Shown here piece by piece: positions 1 through 9,456 of a stretch of DNA of 64,000 nucleotides. The position numbers and the translations under genes are program-made. The notes under the pieces were generated by a model that made no database searches, was not told where the DNA came from, and saw nothing but the letters and a program-made list of their open reading frames with translations. Each line of letters begins with the position of its first letter. Position 1 is the stretch's first letter. The DNA comes from Sphingobium sp. SCG-1 (lineage in GTDB: Bacteria; Pseudomonadota; Alphaproteobacteria; Sphingomonadales; Sphingomonadaceae), in the NCBI RefSeq assembly GCF_002953135.1, contig NZ_CP026372.1, positions 2,046,001 through 2,110,000 on the forward strand, written 5' to 3'.

Positions 1-1
1 T

Positions 2-1261
2 GCGGACATGATCGGTCTGTCCGGACTAATCACGCCGTCGCTGGACGAGATGGTCACGGTCGCCGAGGAGATGCAGCGTTCCGGCATGACGATGCCGTTG
101 CTGATCGGCGGCGCGACTACGTCGAAGGTGCATACCGCGTTGCGTATCGCGCCGGCTTTCACTGGGCCGGTCGTGCATGTTCTCGATGCCAGCCGCGCCG
201 TGGGTGTCGCAACCGCACTCGTGAGCGATACCCAGCGTGACGATTTCGTGGCGAAGGTCGCCGATGAGTATGAGCATGTCCGCATCGCCCGCGCGGGCAA
301 GGCGCAGAGCGCGCTCATCAGTATAGAAGACGCCCGCGCCAATGCATTCGAGATTGACGAGGCGCTGAAGCCGCCGCCGCCGATCAATCCTGGCGTCCAT
401 GCCTTCCCCAATTGGGACTTGGCGGACCTGCGCGAGTATATCGACTGGACGCCATTCTTCCGCGCCTGGGAGTTGGCGGGCAATTATCCCGCTATCCTGA
501 CCGATCCGGTTGTCGGCGAAAGCGCGAGCAGCCTGTTTGCCGATGCGCAGAAGATGCTCGATCGGATCATCGAGGAGAAGTGGCTGGTCGCTAAGGGCGT
601 CGCTGCGCTTTGGCCGTGCCGCCGTGAGGGCGACGATGTCATCATCCATGTCGAGGATGAGAAGCATATCCGCATGCCGTTCCTGCGCCAGCAGATCGCC
701 AAGCGGGAAGGCCGGGCCAATATGTGCCTGGCCGACTTCATCAGCCATGACGGCGATTGGATCGGAGGATTTGCGGTAACGACAGGACATGGCATCGAGC
801 CGCACCTCGCCAATTTCAAAGCGCATTACGACGATTATTCGGACATCCTGTTGAAGGCTTTGGCGGACCGTCTGGCCGAAGCCTTCGCCGAGCGGCTACA
901 CAAGCATGTCCGCACCGATCTGTGGGGCTATGCGGCGGGCGAGCAGCTCGACAATGAAGCGCTGGTGCGCGAGCAATATCGCGGTATTCGCCCTGCGCCG
1001 GGCTATCCTGCCTGTCCGGATCACAGCCAGAAGCCGATATTGTTCAAGATGTTGGACGCGGTTCATAACACCGGCATCACGCTCACCGACAGCTTTGCGA
1101 TGCTCCCAACGGCGGCGGTCAGCGGCTTCTACTTCGGTCATCCGCAGTCGGAATATTTCGGCGTCGCGCGCGTTGGCCGCGATCAGCTTGAGGAATATGC
1201 GACACGGCGGGGCGTTGATGTGCCGACTGCCGAGCGCTGGCTGCGCCCCAATCTCGACTAG
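2..1261 (+). CDS. metH: Cobalamin-dependent methionine synthase, C-terminal part (5' end outside window)
   Basis: Transfers a methyl group from methyltetrahydrofolate via methylcobalamin to homocysteine, giving methionine in the cytoplasm. Only the last ~419 codons are in the window; the reading frame is open from the first bases. The first ~85 residues are the end of the B12-binding Rossmann domain (IGLSGLITPSLDEM, then LLIGGATTSKVHTA). The rest is the S-adenosylmethionine-binding activation domain, with the family signature RPAPGYPACPDH near residue 330 and SGFYFGHPQSEYFGV near the C-terminus. The stop codon is TAG at 1259-1261. The homocysteine and folate domains must lie upstream; in many alphaproteobacteria they are a separate gene, which cannot be judged here. 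No damage is visible in the part seen. Confidence 0.96.
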   Translation, partial: ADMIGLSGLITPSLDEMVTVAEEMQRSGMTMPLLIGGATTSKVHTALRIAPAFTGPVVHVLDASRAVGVATALVSDTQRDDFVAKVADEYEHVRIARAGKAQSALISIEDARANAFEIDEALKPPPPINPGVHAFPNWDLADLREYIDWTPFFRAWELAGNYPAILTDPVVGESASSLFADAQKMLDRIIEEKWLVAKGVAALWPCRREGDDVIIHVEDEKHIRMPFLRQQIAKREGRANMCLADFISHDGDWIGGFAVTTGHGIEPHLANFKAHYDDYSDILLKALADRLAEAFAERLHKHVRTDLWGYAAGEQLDNEALVREQYRGIRPAPGYPACPDHSQKPILFKMLDAVHNTGITLTDSFAMLPTAAVSGFYFGHPQSEYFGVARVGRDQLEEYATRRGVDVPTAERWLRPNLD

Positions 1262-1338
1262 GCATTGCTCCCAATGGTTAACAGGAAAGATGGTTAAGTC
1301 ATTGGATAGGAACTGACATCACGCGCTATGGTGGCGAC

Positions 1339-2277
1339 ATGAAATTGCCAGCCATAGCCCTTGTGATCGTCACGGCCCTCGCCTCCACTGCGCTAGCGCA
1401 ACAGCGGAGCGGTCCCTTCGTCGTAGCGGAGAGCGGAAGCGGGTTCGGCAGTCTGGCAGACGCCGTCACTGCCATTGGCGGCGGTTCCGGCACGATCGTC
1501 ATTGCACCGGGCACCTATCGCGACTGCGCGGTGCAGACCGAAGGCGCGATCACCTATCGCTCCGCCACGCCCGGCAAGGCGATCTTCGACGGCGGCATTT
1601 GCGAGGGCAAGGCGGCGCTCGTCCTGCGCGGACAGTCCGCCAGCGTGGACGGGATCATCTTCCAGAACATGCGCGTGCCCGACGGCAACGGTGCGGGCAT
1701 CCGCCTTGAAAAGGGCGATCTCACCGTCGACAACAGCCTGTTCCGCAATAGCGAGGAGGGCATCCTCAGCGCTGACGATCAGGCCCACACCGTCCGCATC
1801 GACCGCTCGACCTTCTCACACCTCGGACGCTGTGATCGCGATCTGGATTGCGCGCACGGCATCTACATTGGCCAATATGGCAGCCTCACCGTCACGCGCT
1901 CGCGCTTCGAAGCCGGCAATGGCGGCCATTATCTGAAAAGCCGCGCCGCCCGTGTGACGATCCGCGACAACAGCTTCGATGATAGCAAAGGCCACCTCAC
2001 CAACTACATGATCGACTTGCCCAATGGCGCGGCGGGCACGATCAACGGCAACGAGATGGTGCAGGGGAAGGACATGGACAACTGGTCCGCGTTCATCACC
2101 ATTGCCCCGGAAGGCCGCGCGCATGATTCCTCCGCGCTGGAAGTAAGTGGCAACAGCGCGTCCTTCGTGCCCGGCGTCCAGCGGCAGAGCACCTTCGTCG
2201 CCAACTGGACCGACGATCGCGTGCGCATCGGCGCGAACAAGCTGGCGGCCGGGATCAAGATAACCGACCGCCGATAA
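1339..2277 (+). CDS. Exported right-handed beta-helix repeat protein
   Basis: A 312-residue protein of unknown substrate. Residues 1-20 form a signal peptide ending ALA before QQ, so it is exported to the periplasm or beyond. The body has the rhythm of a right-handed parallel beta-helix: short strands separated by turns, with phrases such as GTIVIAPGTYRDC, VDGIIFQNMRV, LTVDNSLFRNS and VTRSRFEAGNGGHYLKS that recur about every 20-25 residues. This fold is shared by pectate lyases, polysaccharide-modifying enzymes and some surface proteins. No catalytic signature could be identified, so no enzyme name is given. It follows metH by 77 bp and ends 5 bp before the convergent phosphatase gene. Alternative reading: a structural or adhesive protein rather than a lyase. 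Confidence 0.85.
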   Translation: MKLPAIALVIVTALASTALAQQRSGPFVVAESGSGFGSLADAVTAIGGGSGTIVIAPGTYRDCAVQTEGAITYRSATPGKAIFDGGICEGKAALVLRGQSASVDGIIFQNMRVPDGNGAGIRLEKGDLTVDNSLFRNSEEGILSADDQAHTVRIDRSTFSHLGRCDRDLDCAHGIYIGQYGSLTVTRSRFEAGNGGHYLKSRAARVTIRDNSFDDSKGHLTNYMIDLPNGAAGTINGNEMVQGKDMDNWSAFITIAPEGRAHDSSALEVSGNSASFVPGVQRQSTFVANWTDDRVRIGANKLAAGIKITDRR

Positions 2278-2282
2278 GCGCC

Positions 2283-3941
2283 TTACCGGCCAGCGCAGCT
2301 ATCCCCCGCCGTCGCGTCGATATCCAGGCACCGCCCGTCGATCTCGTTCTTCGGCACGGCGAGGCCAATCTGCGCCGCCAGCGTTGGCAGAATGTCCACC
2401 GTCTCTACGCCCAGCGCCTGCTCGAACGGCACGATGCCCTTGCGCCAGAACAGGATCGGCACGCGCCGGTCATAATCCCATGGGCTGCCATGCGTCGCGA
2501 CATAGCCCTTGGTCGGGTCGGAGATCGGCGTTACGCGGGGTTTCAATATCACCAGAAAATCGCCGGAACGCGGTTCATAATAGCTCGCCCGCGCTTCCTG
2601 GATCAGCGACCAGCGCTCGGGCGGGCCGGAGGGGGAGGGCGTCGCTGCGATCTGCTCGGCGGTGAACACCGCCTCCACCTGCGGCTGCGCACGGATCATC
2701 GCCAGCGCTTCGGCCTTCACCTTCGCGCGCTGCGGCGCGGTCAACGCCTTCGAGATGTAGAAATCGCCCGCCGCGCCGTCGCCATAGAGCAATTGCCCGC
2801 TCAGCCCCAGCTTCGCGCCGATCGCTGCGCTTAAAGCTTTCGGTGCCAGCGCTTCGGTGACCCGCTGCGCGTCGGGAGCGCCATGCTGGCGGTTCCGTTC
2901 CGGCAGGTCATGTCCGCCATGGTCGGCGGTCAGCACGACTTCATAATCGACGCCGCTTTTGTCCAGCCGATCGAAGAATGCGCCGAGTTCCCGGTCCGCT
3001 GTCGCCACTTGCAGGCACATCTCGGTGCCTTCGGTGCCATAGGTGTGGCCGACATAATCGGTCGCGGAGAGCCCGATGGAAATTATGTCCGTCTGCGCCT
3101 GCCTGCCAAGGCCCATATCCTCGATCAGCGCCGCCGCCAACACGAGGGTCGCGGCGTCCATCTCGGGCGAAGCGCGGAACGCCTTCGTGTCTCCAGCGGC
3201 GCGCGCAAAGCGTCCCGTGCCGACGGTCTTGCCGCCGCCAATGTCGATGGCGACGTCCTTTGGCGCGCAGAAGTCGGGCAGTTCCATAGGCGGGCGATCC
3301 TGCGCGAGCAACGTCGCGACTCCGGCATTCACCTTCGCCACCAGCGGCGTTTCGGCTACGCCTTTCAGGCCCACATAGTTCTTGCCGCCCCAATACCAGA
3401 GCTGATCGGCAGTCGAACCGCCCATCATGATTGCCGCGCGGTCCTTGCCCGCCACGGAAACGACGCGGGTCGCCGGGTTCGCCTTCTTCATGCGCCCGCC
3501 GAGCGTCGGCACGAGCAGATGGTTAGGCGACGCCACATAGTCGCCGCTGCTGCTGCCCGGCTGCGTCTCGTCTTCGGCGCAGTAAACCGCCTTGTCGCTG
3601 CGTGCGATCGACAGATCGAAATAGGTGTTGGCGATGATGCCGGTGCGCGACGGGCGGCTGCCGGTAAGGATCGTGCTGTGGCCTGGGCATGTTTCCGTGG
3701 CGGCATGGCTCTGATAGCCGTGCGGGAAGACCACGCCGTTCGAGAGCCGCGCAAGGCCGCCGGTGAAATGCTGGCGATACTCCTCGAACAAATTGCCCGA
3801 AAACTGATCCATCGAGATCGCGACGATCAGCTTGGGCGGGGTCGATGGCGCCGCACTAACAGGAGCAGGCGATTGCGCCGAAACGGGCAAGCCGATGGCA
3901 AGCGCTGCAAGGGCAGTCGAAGCGAGAATGAGGCGACGCAA
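2283..3941 (-). CDS. phoK: PhoK-type alkaline phosphatase (exported)
   Basis: A 552-residue phosphomonoesterase of the alkaline phosphatase/nucleotide pyrophosphatase superfamily. Residues 1-22 are a signal peptide ending VSA-Q, so it works in the periplasm or outside the cell. Asp45 in AISMDQ is the first metal ligand, and Thr84 in TETCPGHST is the expected nucleophile; threonine instead of serine is typical of the PhoK/PafA branch. Further ligands are seen in SATDYVGHTYG, LTADHGGHD and the late THGSPWDYD. Length and motif order fit the Sphingomonas PhoK enzyme, which releases inorganic phosphate at high pH. No pho box was identified in the 149 bp between its start and dsbD. A phosphodiesterase activity cannot be excluded from sequence alone. 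Confidence 0.9.
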   Translation of the reverse strand: MRRLILASTALAALAIGLPVSAQSPAPVSAAPSTPPKLIVAISMDQFSGNLFEEYRQHFTGGLARLSNGVVFPHGYQSHAATETCPGHSTILTGSRPSRTGIIANTYFDLSIARSDKAVYCAEDETQPGSSSGDYVASPNHLLVPTLGGRMKKANPATRVVSVAGKDRAAIMMGGSTADQLWYWGGKNYVGLKGVAETPLVAKVNAGVATLLAQDRPPMELPDFCAPKDVAIDIGGGKTVGTGRFARAAGDTKAFRASPEMDAATLVLAAALIEDMGLGRQAQTDIISIGLSATDYVGHTYGTEGTEMCLQVATADRELGAFFDRLDKSGVDYEVVLTADHGGHDLPERNRQHGAPDAQRVTEALAPKALSAAIGAKLGLSGQLLYGDGAAGDFYISKALTAPQRAKVKAEALAMIRAQPQVEAVFTAEQIAATPSPSGPPERWSLIQEARASYYEPRSGDFLVILKPRVTPISDPTKGYVATHGSPWDYDRRVPILFWRKGIVPFEQALGVETVDILPTLAAQIGLAVPKNEIDGRCLDIDATAGDSCAGR

Positions 3942-4090
3942 TGGGGAACTCCTTGATCAGTCTTTCGCCAGCTATCCGGCGACGTGCGGCAAGTCTCTTC
4001 TTTCTTGCCCGGAATGAAAGTAAAGGCATCTCAACCGCGCCGCGCGGGCAGGCGAATAGTTCCCTGTCGCCACGTCGCTTACGAGACTCA

Positions 4091-6130
4091 ATGCGAACCA
4101 TTTATGTCCTCCTGATGACGTTGGCGAGCCTGTTCGTCGCTGCGCCCGCGATGGCGCAGATCGGCGCGTTCGGCGGTGGCGAACCGAACATCGCGGCTAA
4201 GCTGGAGGCGGAGAGCGGCAGCCCCGCACCGGGCAGGCCCGTCACGCTCGCTTTCGTCATGACGCCGAAGCCGGGCTGGCATGGATATTGGGAAAATCCG
4301 GGCGATGCTGGCATCGGCATGACGGTGAAGTGGACGCTTCCGAAGGGAGTCACGGCGGGGCCGCTGCGCCATCCGGTGCCGGAAACGCTGATGATTTCGG
4401 GCCTGATGAACTATGTCTATGAGGGCCGTTACGCGATCCTTGTGACGCTGAATGTGCCTGCGACGATGAAGGCGGGCGATCCCCTGCCGATCCGTGCGCG
4501 AGGCGATTGGCTCGCCTGCACGCGCGAGATTTGCGTTCCCGGCGGCGGCGACTTGGCGCTCGATCTGGTCGTTGGCGATGGTGGAGTCGGGGCGGAGAGA
4601 CGGAAAGCATTTGACGGCTATCGCGCGCATTTGCCGCGTCCGCTTGGCAGCGAAGGGCGGTTTGCCATCGATAACGGACAGTATCGGATGGCGATCCCCT
4701 ATCCGGCCGCGGCCCCGCTAGCCGACGCCTATTTCTTCCCGCTGAAGGAAGGCGCGATTGCTTTTGCCAGCGCGCAGAAAGTCACGCGCGACGGCGATAC
4801 CCTGATCATCGAGACCAAGGCGGCTGGTTCCGCTTTGAAGGGGCCGGTCGCGGGCGTGCTGCGAACCGCGCCCCATGTGGGATTCGCGCTGACGGCCACG
4901 CCCGGAGTTGTGCCCGCGGCAACATCCAACACATTGGGTGGCGAGGCTTCGGCAGTATTTCTCGCGCTGGGCGGCGCGTTGCTGGGCGGCATCTTGCTCA
5001 ACATCATGCCCTGCGTGTTCCCGATCCTCAGTCTCAAGGCGCTGAGCCTCGCCAAAGCTGGCGGCGATCCCCGCGTCGCGAAGCGGGAGGCCGTCGCCTA
5101 TGCGCTCGGCGTCATCGCCGCCTGCCTTACGCTGGGCGGCGTGCTGCTCGCCCTGCGCGCGGGCGGCGCTACGGTGGGGTGGGCGTTTCAGTTGCAAGAC
5201 CCCCGCATCATCCTCGGCCTGCTGTTGCTGGTCACGGCCATCGCCTTCAATCTCGCCGGACTGTTCGAGTTGCGCGCAATCGACGCGGGCGGTGCGCTCG
5301 CGGGGAAGGGCGGCGTGCAGGGCAGCTTCTGGACGGGTGCGCTCGTGGCATTCGTCGCGACGCCCTGCACCGGGCCGTTCATGGGCGCGGCACTCGGCGC
5401 GGCGCTGGTGCTGCCGGTCGGCGCGGCTTTGGCGATTTTCGCAGGGCTAGGCCTCGGACTGGCGCTGCCGTTCCTCGCCATTGCCTTCGTGCCTGCCATC
5501 CGGGCGCGGATGCCGAAGCCGGGTCCGTGGATGCGTCGATTTCAGCATATACTTTCCGTTCCGATGTTCCTGACGGCGCTCGCGCTTGCATGGCTGCTGG
5601 GTCAGCAACTCGGCATCGGCGGCATGACGATCGGCATTGCCGCCGCGATGGCCACGGCGCTGTTGCTATGGTGGTTGGGTGGCCGGCAACATGCAGGGAA
5701 GAGCGGGGTCTGGGCGGTGGCTTTGGCGACGGTCGTCGTCCTCGCCGGAGGGATTGCCGCCCTTCCTCAACCGGGCAAAGCCGAAGCAAAAGCCACAGGC
5801 ACGGCGGTCCCGTTCGACGAAGCGCGCCTCGCGCAACTGCGCGGGCAGGGCAAGCCCGTGTTCCTCTACTTCACCGCCGACTGGTGCCTCACCTGCAAGG
5901 TGAACGAGGCAGGCGCGATCGACCGTGCGGAGGTCGCGAGTGCATTCGATAGGGCCGGCGTCGTGACCATGGTCGGCGACTGGACGAACAGCGACCCCGC
6001 CATCGGCCGTTTTCTGGAAGGGCAGGGCCGCTCGGGCGTGCCGCTCTATTTGTTCTATCCTGCGGGCAAGGATGCGCAGACCCTGCCGCAAGTCCTGACT
6101 CCAGCCACCCTGACGGCGCTCATAAGCTGA
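4091..6130 (+). CDS. dsbD: Protein-disulfide reductase, DsbD family
   Basis: Inner-membrane protein that carries electrons from cytoplasmic thioredoxin to periplasmic thiol proteins. The 679-residue frame from the ATG at 4091 begins with a signal peptide ending AMA-QIG; the frame is open further upstream but those codons show no signal and overlap the phosphatase promoter region. Order of parts: periplasmic N-terminal domain with the pair in CTREIC (about residue 140); membrane domain with the conserved cysteines in NIMPCVFP and VATPCTGPF and about eight hydrophobic segments; C-terminal thioredoxin-like domain with ADWCLTCK. All three redox pairs are present, so it should be functional. It overlaps tlyA by one base (TGATG), suggesting translational coupling. 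Confidence 0.93.
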   Translation: MRTIYVLLMTLASLFVAAPAMAQIGAFGGGEPNIAAKLEAESGSPAPGRPVTLAFVMTPKPGWHGYWENPGDAGIGMTVKWTLPKGVTAGPLRHPVPETLMISGLMNYVYEGRYAILVTLNVPATMKAGDPLPIRARGDWLACTREICVPGGGDLALDLVVGDGGVGAERRKAFDGYRAHLPRPLGSEGRFAIDNGQYRMAIPYPAAAPLADAYFFPLKEGAIAFASAQKVTRDGDTLIIETKAAGSALKGPVAGVLRTAPHVGFALTATPGVVPAATSNTLGGEASAVFLALGGALLGGILLNIMPCVFPILSLKALSLAKAGGDPRVAKREAVAYALGVIAACLTLGGVLLALRAGGATVGWAFQLQDPRIILGLLLLVTAIAFNLAGLFELRAIDAGGALAGKGGVQGSFWTGALVAFVATPCTGPFMGAALGAALVLPVGAALAIFAGLGLGLALPFLAIAFVPAIRARMPKPGPWMRRFQHILSVPMFLTALALAWLLGQQLGIGGMTIGIAAAMATALLLWWLGGRQHAGKSGVWAVALATVVVLAGGIAALPQPGKAEAKATGTAVPFDEARLAQLRGQGKPVFLYFTADWCLTCKVNEAGAIDRAEVASAFDRAGVVTMVGDWTNSDPAIGRFLEGQGRSGVPLYLFYPAGKDAQTLPQVLTPATLTALIS

Positions 6131-6876
6131 TGGCGAAGCAGCGCGCCGATCAGATGCTCGTCGATCGCGGGCTGGTGGAAAGCCGCTCCCGCGCGCAGGC
6201 GCTGATCCTTGCAGGCATCGTCTTCACGGGCGAGCGGAAGATCGAGAAGGCGGGGCAGCAATTGCCGGAGGATGCGCCGCTCGATGTGCGGGGCCGCGAT
6301 CATCCCTGGGTATCACGGGGCGGTATCAAGCTCGCCCATGCTCTCGCGCATTTCCAGTGGGATGTGACCGGCGTCGTGGCGATGGACGTGGGGAGTTCGA
6401 CCGGCGGCTTCACCGATGTCCTCCTCACCAACGGGGCGGCGAAAGTCTACGCCGTCGACAGCGGCACCAACCAGCTCGCGTGGAAAATCCGCAACGATCC
6501 GCGGGTGATTGTTCACGAACAGACCAGCGCCCGCATCCTGACGCCCTCGCATATCCCGGAACCCATCGACATGTTCGTGTGCGATGCCAGCTTCATTGCG
6601 CTGGCCAAGGTGCTGGAACGCCCGCTGAGCTTCGCGGCGGACCATGCGCGCCTCGTCGCCCTCATCAAGCCGCAGTTCGAGGCCGGGCGTGAAGAAGTGG
6701 GCAAGGGCGGCGTCGTGCGCGATCCGGCCATCCACCAGCGCGTGTGTGACGCTGCGGCAGAGTGGGTACAGACGCTAGGCTGGCAAGTGGTCGGGATCGT
6801 ACCCAGCCCGATCACCGGACCTGAGGGAAATATCGAATTTCTGATGGCTGCGTCGCGCGAGTCGGGCCATCCGTGA
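6130..6876 (+). CDS. tlyA: TlyA family RNA methyltransferase (S4 + FtsJ-like domains)
   Basis: Predicted 2'-O-methyltransferase of ribosomal RNA, sometimes annotated as hemolysin. The 248-residue protein starts with an S4 RNA-binding domain (RADQMLVDRGLVESRSRAQA, residues 5-24) and has the joining motif WVSRGGIKL near residue 58. The methyltransferase domain has the SAM-binding DVGSSTGGFTD (about residue 85) and the catalytic-type KPQFEAGR. Length matches the family. The start codon shares one base with the dsbD stop. In actinobacteria TlyA modifies 16S and 23S rRNA and affects capreomycin sensitivity; whether the same sites are used here is unknown. Confidence 0.92.
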   Translation: MAKQRADQMLVDRGLVESRSRAQALILAGIVFTGERKIEKAGQQLPEDAPLDVRGRDHPWVSRGGIKLAHALAHFQWDVTGVVAMDVGSSTGGFTDVLLTNGAAKVYAVDSGTNQLAWKIRNDPRVIVHEQTSARILTPSHIPEPIDMFVCDASFIALAKVLERPLSFAADHARLVALIKPQFEAGREEVGKGGVVRDPAIHQRVCDAAAEWVQTLGWQVVGIVPSPITGPEGNIEFLMAASRESGHP

Positions 6877-7051
6877 CTGTGCTATACTGAACCACTGCCT
6901 ATTCGCGGGTTGCGCGACGAAGTGTTTCACCGCACACCAACGCACATCTGCCGGATTCGATACTTAGGAGTCGTCCTGAGCATTTCTCCGTGTCCGGCTA
7001 GAAAATGGTGACCGGCGCATCCGCGCCGCGCATATGAGGGAATAGCCGCGG

Positions 7052-7600
7052 ATGAATGAAATCGCGTCGAAGGGTCAGTTGCGGCTCTCCTACTTGCGAT
7101 GGGCGCTTTTCATAGTTCCTACAGTCGTTTTCCTGGGTTTTCTCTCCGGACGTCTTGCAAATAGCGGATATGGCAATCCCTGGTTCGATGCCTTGACCAA
7201 GCCCGCAGCGATGCCTCCGGGCTGGGCTTTCGGCGTTGCGTGGACGATCCTGTATGTCCTTATGGCGCTCGCGCTGGCGATGGTGCTAGACGCGCGTCGC
7301 GCGAAGGGGCGGTGGACTGCGGTGGCTTTGTTCGTGGTGCAGCTTGGCGGCAATCTTGCCTGGTCGCCCCTGTTCTTCGCGGCGCATAAGGTTGATGCTG
7401 CGCTCTATCTGATCGTAGCGATCCTAGTCCTTGCGACCGTCACGACGGTGCTGTTCGGGCGTATTCGCAAGGCGGCGGCGTGGTTGATGGTGCCCTATCT
7501 GTGCTGGCTCGGCTTTGCCGCCGGTCTCAACTATGACATTGGCCGGCTCAACCCGGACGCGGAGACCCTTGCCGCGCCCTCGTTGAGTACCCAGATATAG
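7052..7600 (+). CDS. tspO: TspO/MBR family membrane protein
   Basis: A 182-residue integral membrane protein of the TspO (tryptophan-rich sensory protein, mitochondrial benzodiazepine receptor) family. Five hydrophobic segments can be traced. Family phrases are present: WFDALTKPAAMPPGWAFGV after the first helix, LGGNLAWSPLFFAAH in the middle and CWLGFAAGLNYDIGRLN at the end. Members bind porphyrins and other hydrophobic ligands and in alphaproteobacteria are tied to oxygen or light regulation of tetrapyrrole metabolism. There is an N-terminal extension of about 20 residues. The 175 bp upstream contain no gene and no regulatory element I could identify. Nothing around it indicates the ligand. 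Confidence 0.9.
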   Translation: MNEIASKGQLRLSYLRWALFIVPTVVFLGFLSGRLANSGYGNPWFDALTKPAAMPPGWAFGVAWTILYVLMALALAMVLDARRAKGRWTAVALFVVQLGGNLAWSPLFFAAHKVDAALYLIVAILVLATVTTVLFGRIRKAAAWLMVPYLCWLGFAAGLNYDIGRLNPDAETLAAPSLSTQI

Positions 7601-7649
7601 CGTGTTGCTGGCATAAGCCACGCGCGCCTTCAATTGCTACAGGTGACCT

Positions 7650-7943
7650 ATGCAAAGCGAAAACCGTCTGTTCGATGACCTTGCCAAGCTGATCAATGGC
7701 GCTGCGGGAACGATTGCGGGCGTCGGCCGCGAATTCGAAGCGAATGCGCGCGAAAAGGCCAAAGAGTGGGTCGGTGGGCTCGATGTCGTATCCCGCGAAG
7801 AGTTCGATGCGGTAAAGGCGCTCGCCGCCGCCGCCCGCGAAGAAGTGGAATTGCTGAAAGCGCGCATTGATGCGCTGGAAGGCAAGACCCCTACGAGCGT
7901 CAAGGCGAAGGTTGGGGCGAAGAAGCCGCCTCTTGCCGACTAA
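7650..7943 (+). CDS. ubiK: Ubiquinone biosynthesis accessory factor UbiK (YqiC/BMFP family)
   Basis: A 97-residue protein with the BMFP layout: an N-terminal amphipathic helix (NRLFDDLAKLINGAAGTIAG), a conserved VSREEFDAVKALAAAAREE segment, and a leucine-spaced coiled coil (VELLKARIDALEG) near residues 65-80, followed by a lysine-rich tail. In enterobacteria UbiK supports aerobic ubiquinone synthesis by helping the Ubi complex and binding lipids. The start ATG is preceded by AGGTG. It stands 49 bp after tspO. Function is inferred from the family only. Confidence 0.85.
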   Translation: MQSENRLFDDLAKLINGAAGTIAGVGREFEANAREKAKEWVGGLDVVSREEFDAVKALAAAAREEVELLKARIDALEGKTPTSVKAKVGAKKPPLAD

Positions 7944-8087
7944 GCTGGCAGCGGCTTGTAGTTATCCACATTCCGTCCACAATTACTACATTTCGGCTTC
8001 ACGAGCCATTGCTGATGCCTGTCCTTTGCCGGGCTTGGGTGCTAGGGCGGGCTTTGGCGCTTGAGGCGAATTGACGTAAGTGAAGTG

Positions 8088-8591
8088 ATGGACAGCGACG
8101 AATTCGAAAATAGCGAGCAGGAAGCTGCGCCGATCGACATGCTGGCGGCCTATTTCGAGGCGCATGGCTGGTCGTTCGAACATGCCGGTGAAGATGAGAT
8201 CGCCGCGACCACTCAGGGAAGCTGGGCGCAATATGAATTGCGCGCGATCTGGCGGGAGGAGGATCAGGTTCTCCAACTCCTCGCGCTACCCGATATCAAG
8301 GTCGCCGACGACAAGCGCGCCGCGATCTACGAGACGATCGGCCTGATCAACGAGCAGATGTGGCTTGGCCATTTCGAACTTTGGTCGTCGAGCGGTATCG
8401 TGCTGTTCCGGCATGGCGCGCTGCTGGGGCAGGGCGACAGCATGACCTTGGATCAGGCGCAAATATTGGTCGAGACTGCGCTGGACGAGTGCGAGCGCTT
8501 CTATCCTGTGTTCCAGTTTGTCCTGTGGGGCGGAAAATCCCCGTCCGAAGCCATCAGCGCGAGCCTTATCGAGACACGCGGAGAAGCATAA
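8088..8591 (+). CDS. YbjN domain-containing protein
   Basis: A 167-residue acidic cytoplasmic protein of the YbjN type, a fold related to type III secretion chaperones. The phrases PIDMLAAYFEAHGW, AQYELRAIWREEDQVLQLLALPD and ETALDECERFYPVFQFVLWGGKSP match the alphaproteobacterial form. The ATG at 8088 is preferred; an in-frame TTG at 8061 would add nine residues with no better ribosome site. Members are linked to stress and surface phenotypes in Escherichia coli, but the molecular role is not known. It lies 55 bp before proC and is probably co-transcribed with it. Confidence 0.85.
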   Translation: MDSDEFENSEQEAAPIDMLAAYFEAHGWSFEHAGEDEIAATTQGSWAQYELRAIWREEDQVLQLLALPDIKVADDKRAAIYETIGLINEQMWLGHFELWSSSGIVLFRHGALLGQGDSMTLDQAQILVETALDECERFYPVFQFVLWGGKSPSEAISASLIETRGEA

Positions 8592-8646
8592 GACCTCGAT
8601 CTGCCTCTGCGGGATCGGGAATGCTGCTCCCTTCGGAGATTTCACC

Positions 8647-9456
8647 ATGACGCAATGGCCTTCGCATCTGTTCATGATCGGGTGCGGAAACATGGCGGGA
8701 GCCATGCTCTCGCGCTGGCTCGATAGCGGCCTTGATCCGGCTTCGGTGACGGTGTTCCGTCCGAGTGGCAAGCCCGTCGCACCGGGTGTTGAGGTAGTGA
8801 GCGCCGCCCCGGACACTCTGCCTCTTGGCACAATGGTCCTGCTGGGCATGAAGCCGCAGCAGATTTCCGCTGTGGCGGACAGCTTCGCGAAGTTGCTAGG
8901 CGCGGACATATTGTTGGTGTCGATGCTGGCAGGCACCACTACGACAACGCTGCGCGATTACTTCCCGGCGCCTGAGAATGTCGTGCGCGTGATGCCGAAT
9001 ACGCCGGTGGGAGTAGGGCAGGGCGTATGCGCTCTCTATGCTGACAGTGCGACCGCGCCCGATGCGCGCGACCATGTGGCGGATATGATGCAGCCGCTAG
9101 GCCTCGTCGAATGGGTCGAGGACGAGAACGCATTCAATCTCGTCACGGCGCTGTCCGGCTGCGGCCCGGCCTATCTCTTCCGCTTCATCGATGCGCTCGC
9201 AAAAGCGGGGGAAGCGATAGGGCTTGAACCCGTGCAATCCGCGCGCCTCGCGCTCGCCACGGTGCAAGGTGCATCTACGCTGGCGACTCAGGCGAGCGAA
9301 AGTCCGGCCGCGCTAGCGGATCGGGTTGCCAGTCCCGGCGGAATGACGCGAAAGGGCATGGACGTTCTGGACCAGGACGACGCTCTGAACCGTTTATTGG
9401 CTGACACGCTCATCGCTGCGCGGGACAGGGGCATCGAGATGGCCGAGGGGAAATGA
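8647..9456 (+). CDS. proC: Pyrroline-5-carboxylate reductase
   Basis: Last step of proline synthesis: NAD(P)H-dependent reduction of pyrroline-5-carboxylate. The 269-residue protein has the Rossmann motif IGCGNMAGAM at residues 11-20, VRVMPNTPVGVGQG near residue 120, and the C-terminal signature ALSGCGPAYLFRFIDAL plus RVASPGGMTRKGMDVLD. The ATG at 8647 is chosen because it places the glycine-rich loop at the usual distance from the N-terminus; the frame is open further upstream into the YbjN gene. The last codons are followed at once by what looks like debris of a transporter gene on the other strand, so the natural downstream neighbour seems to have been lost. Confidence 0.95.
   Translation: MTQWPSHLFMIGCGNMAGAMLSRWLDSGLDPASVTVFRPSGKPVAPGVEVVSAAPDTLPLGTMVLLGMKPQQISAVADSFAKLLGADILLVSMLAGTTTTTLRDYFPAPENVVRVMPNTPVGVGQGVCALYADSATAPDARDHVADMMQPLGLVEWVEDENAFNLVTALSGCGPAYLFRFIDALAKAGEAIGLEPVQSARLALATVQGASTLATQASESPAALADRVASPGGMTRKGMDVLDQDDALNRLLADTLIAARDRGIEMAEGK

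Noticed and set aside
2883..3956. Long plus-strand frame opposite phoK
   Set aside because: Shadow of the phosphatase gene, which has a signal peptide and complete active site on the other strand.
7962..7970. Perfect DnaA-box consensus TTATCCACA
   Set aside because: A single site between ubiK and the YbjN gene with no cluster, AT-rich unwinding region or origin-linked genes; not enough for an origin.
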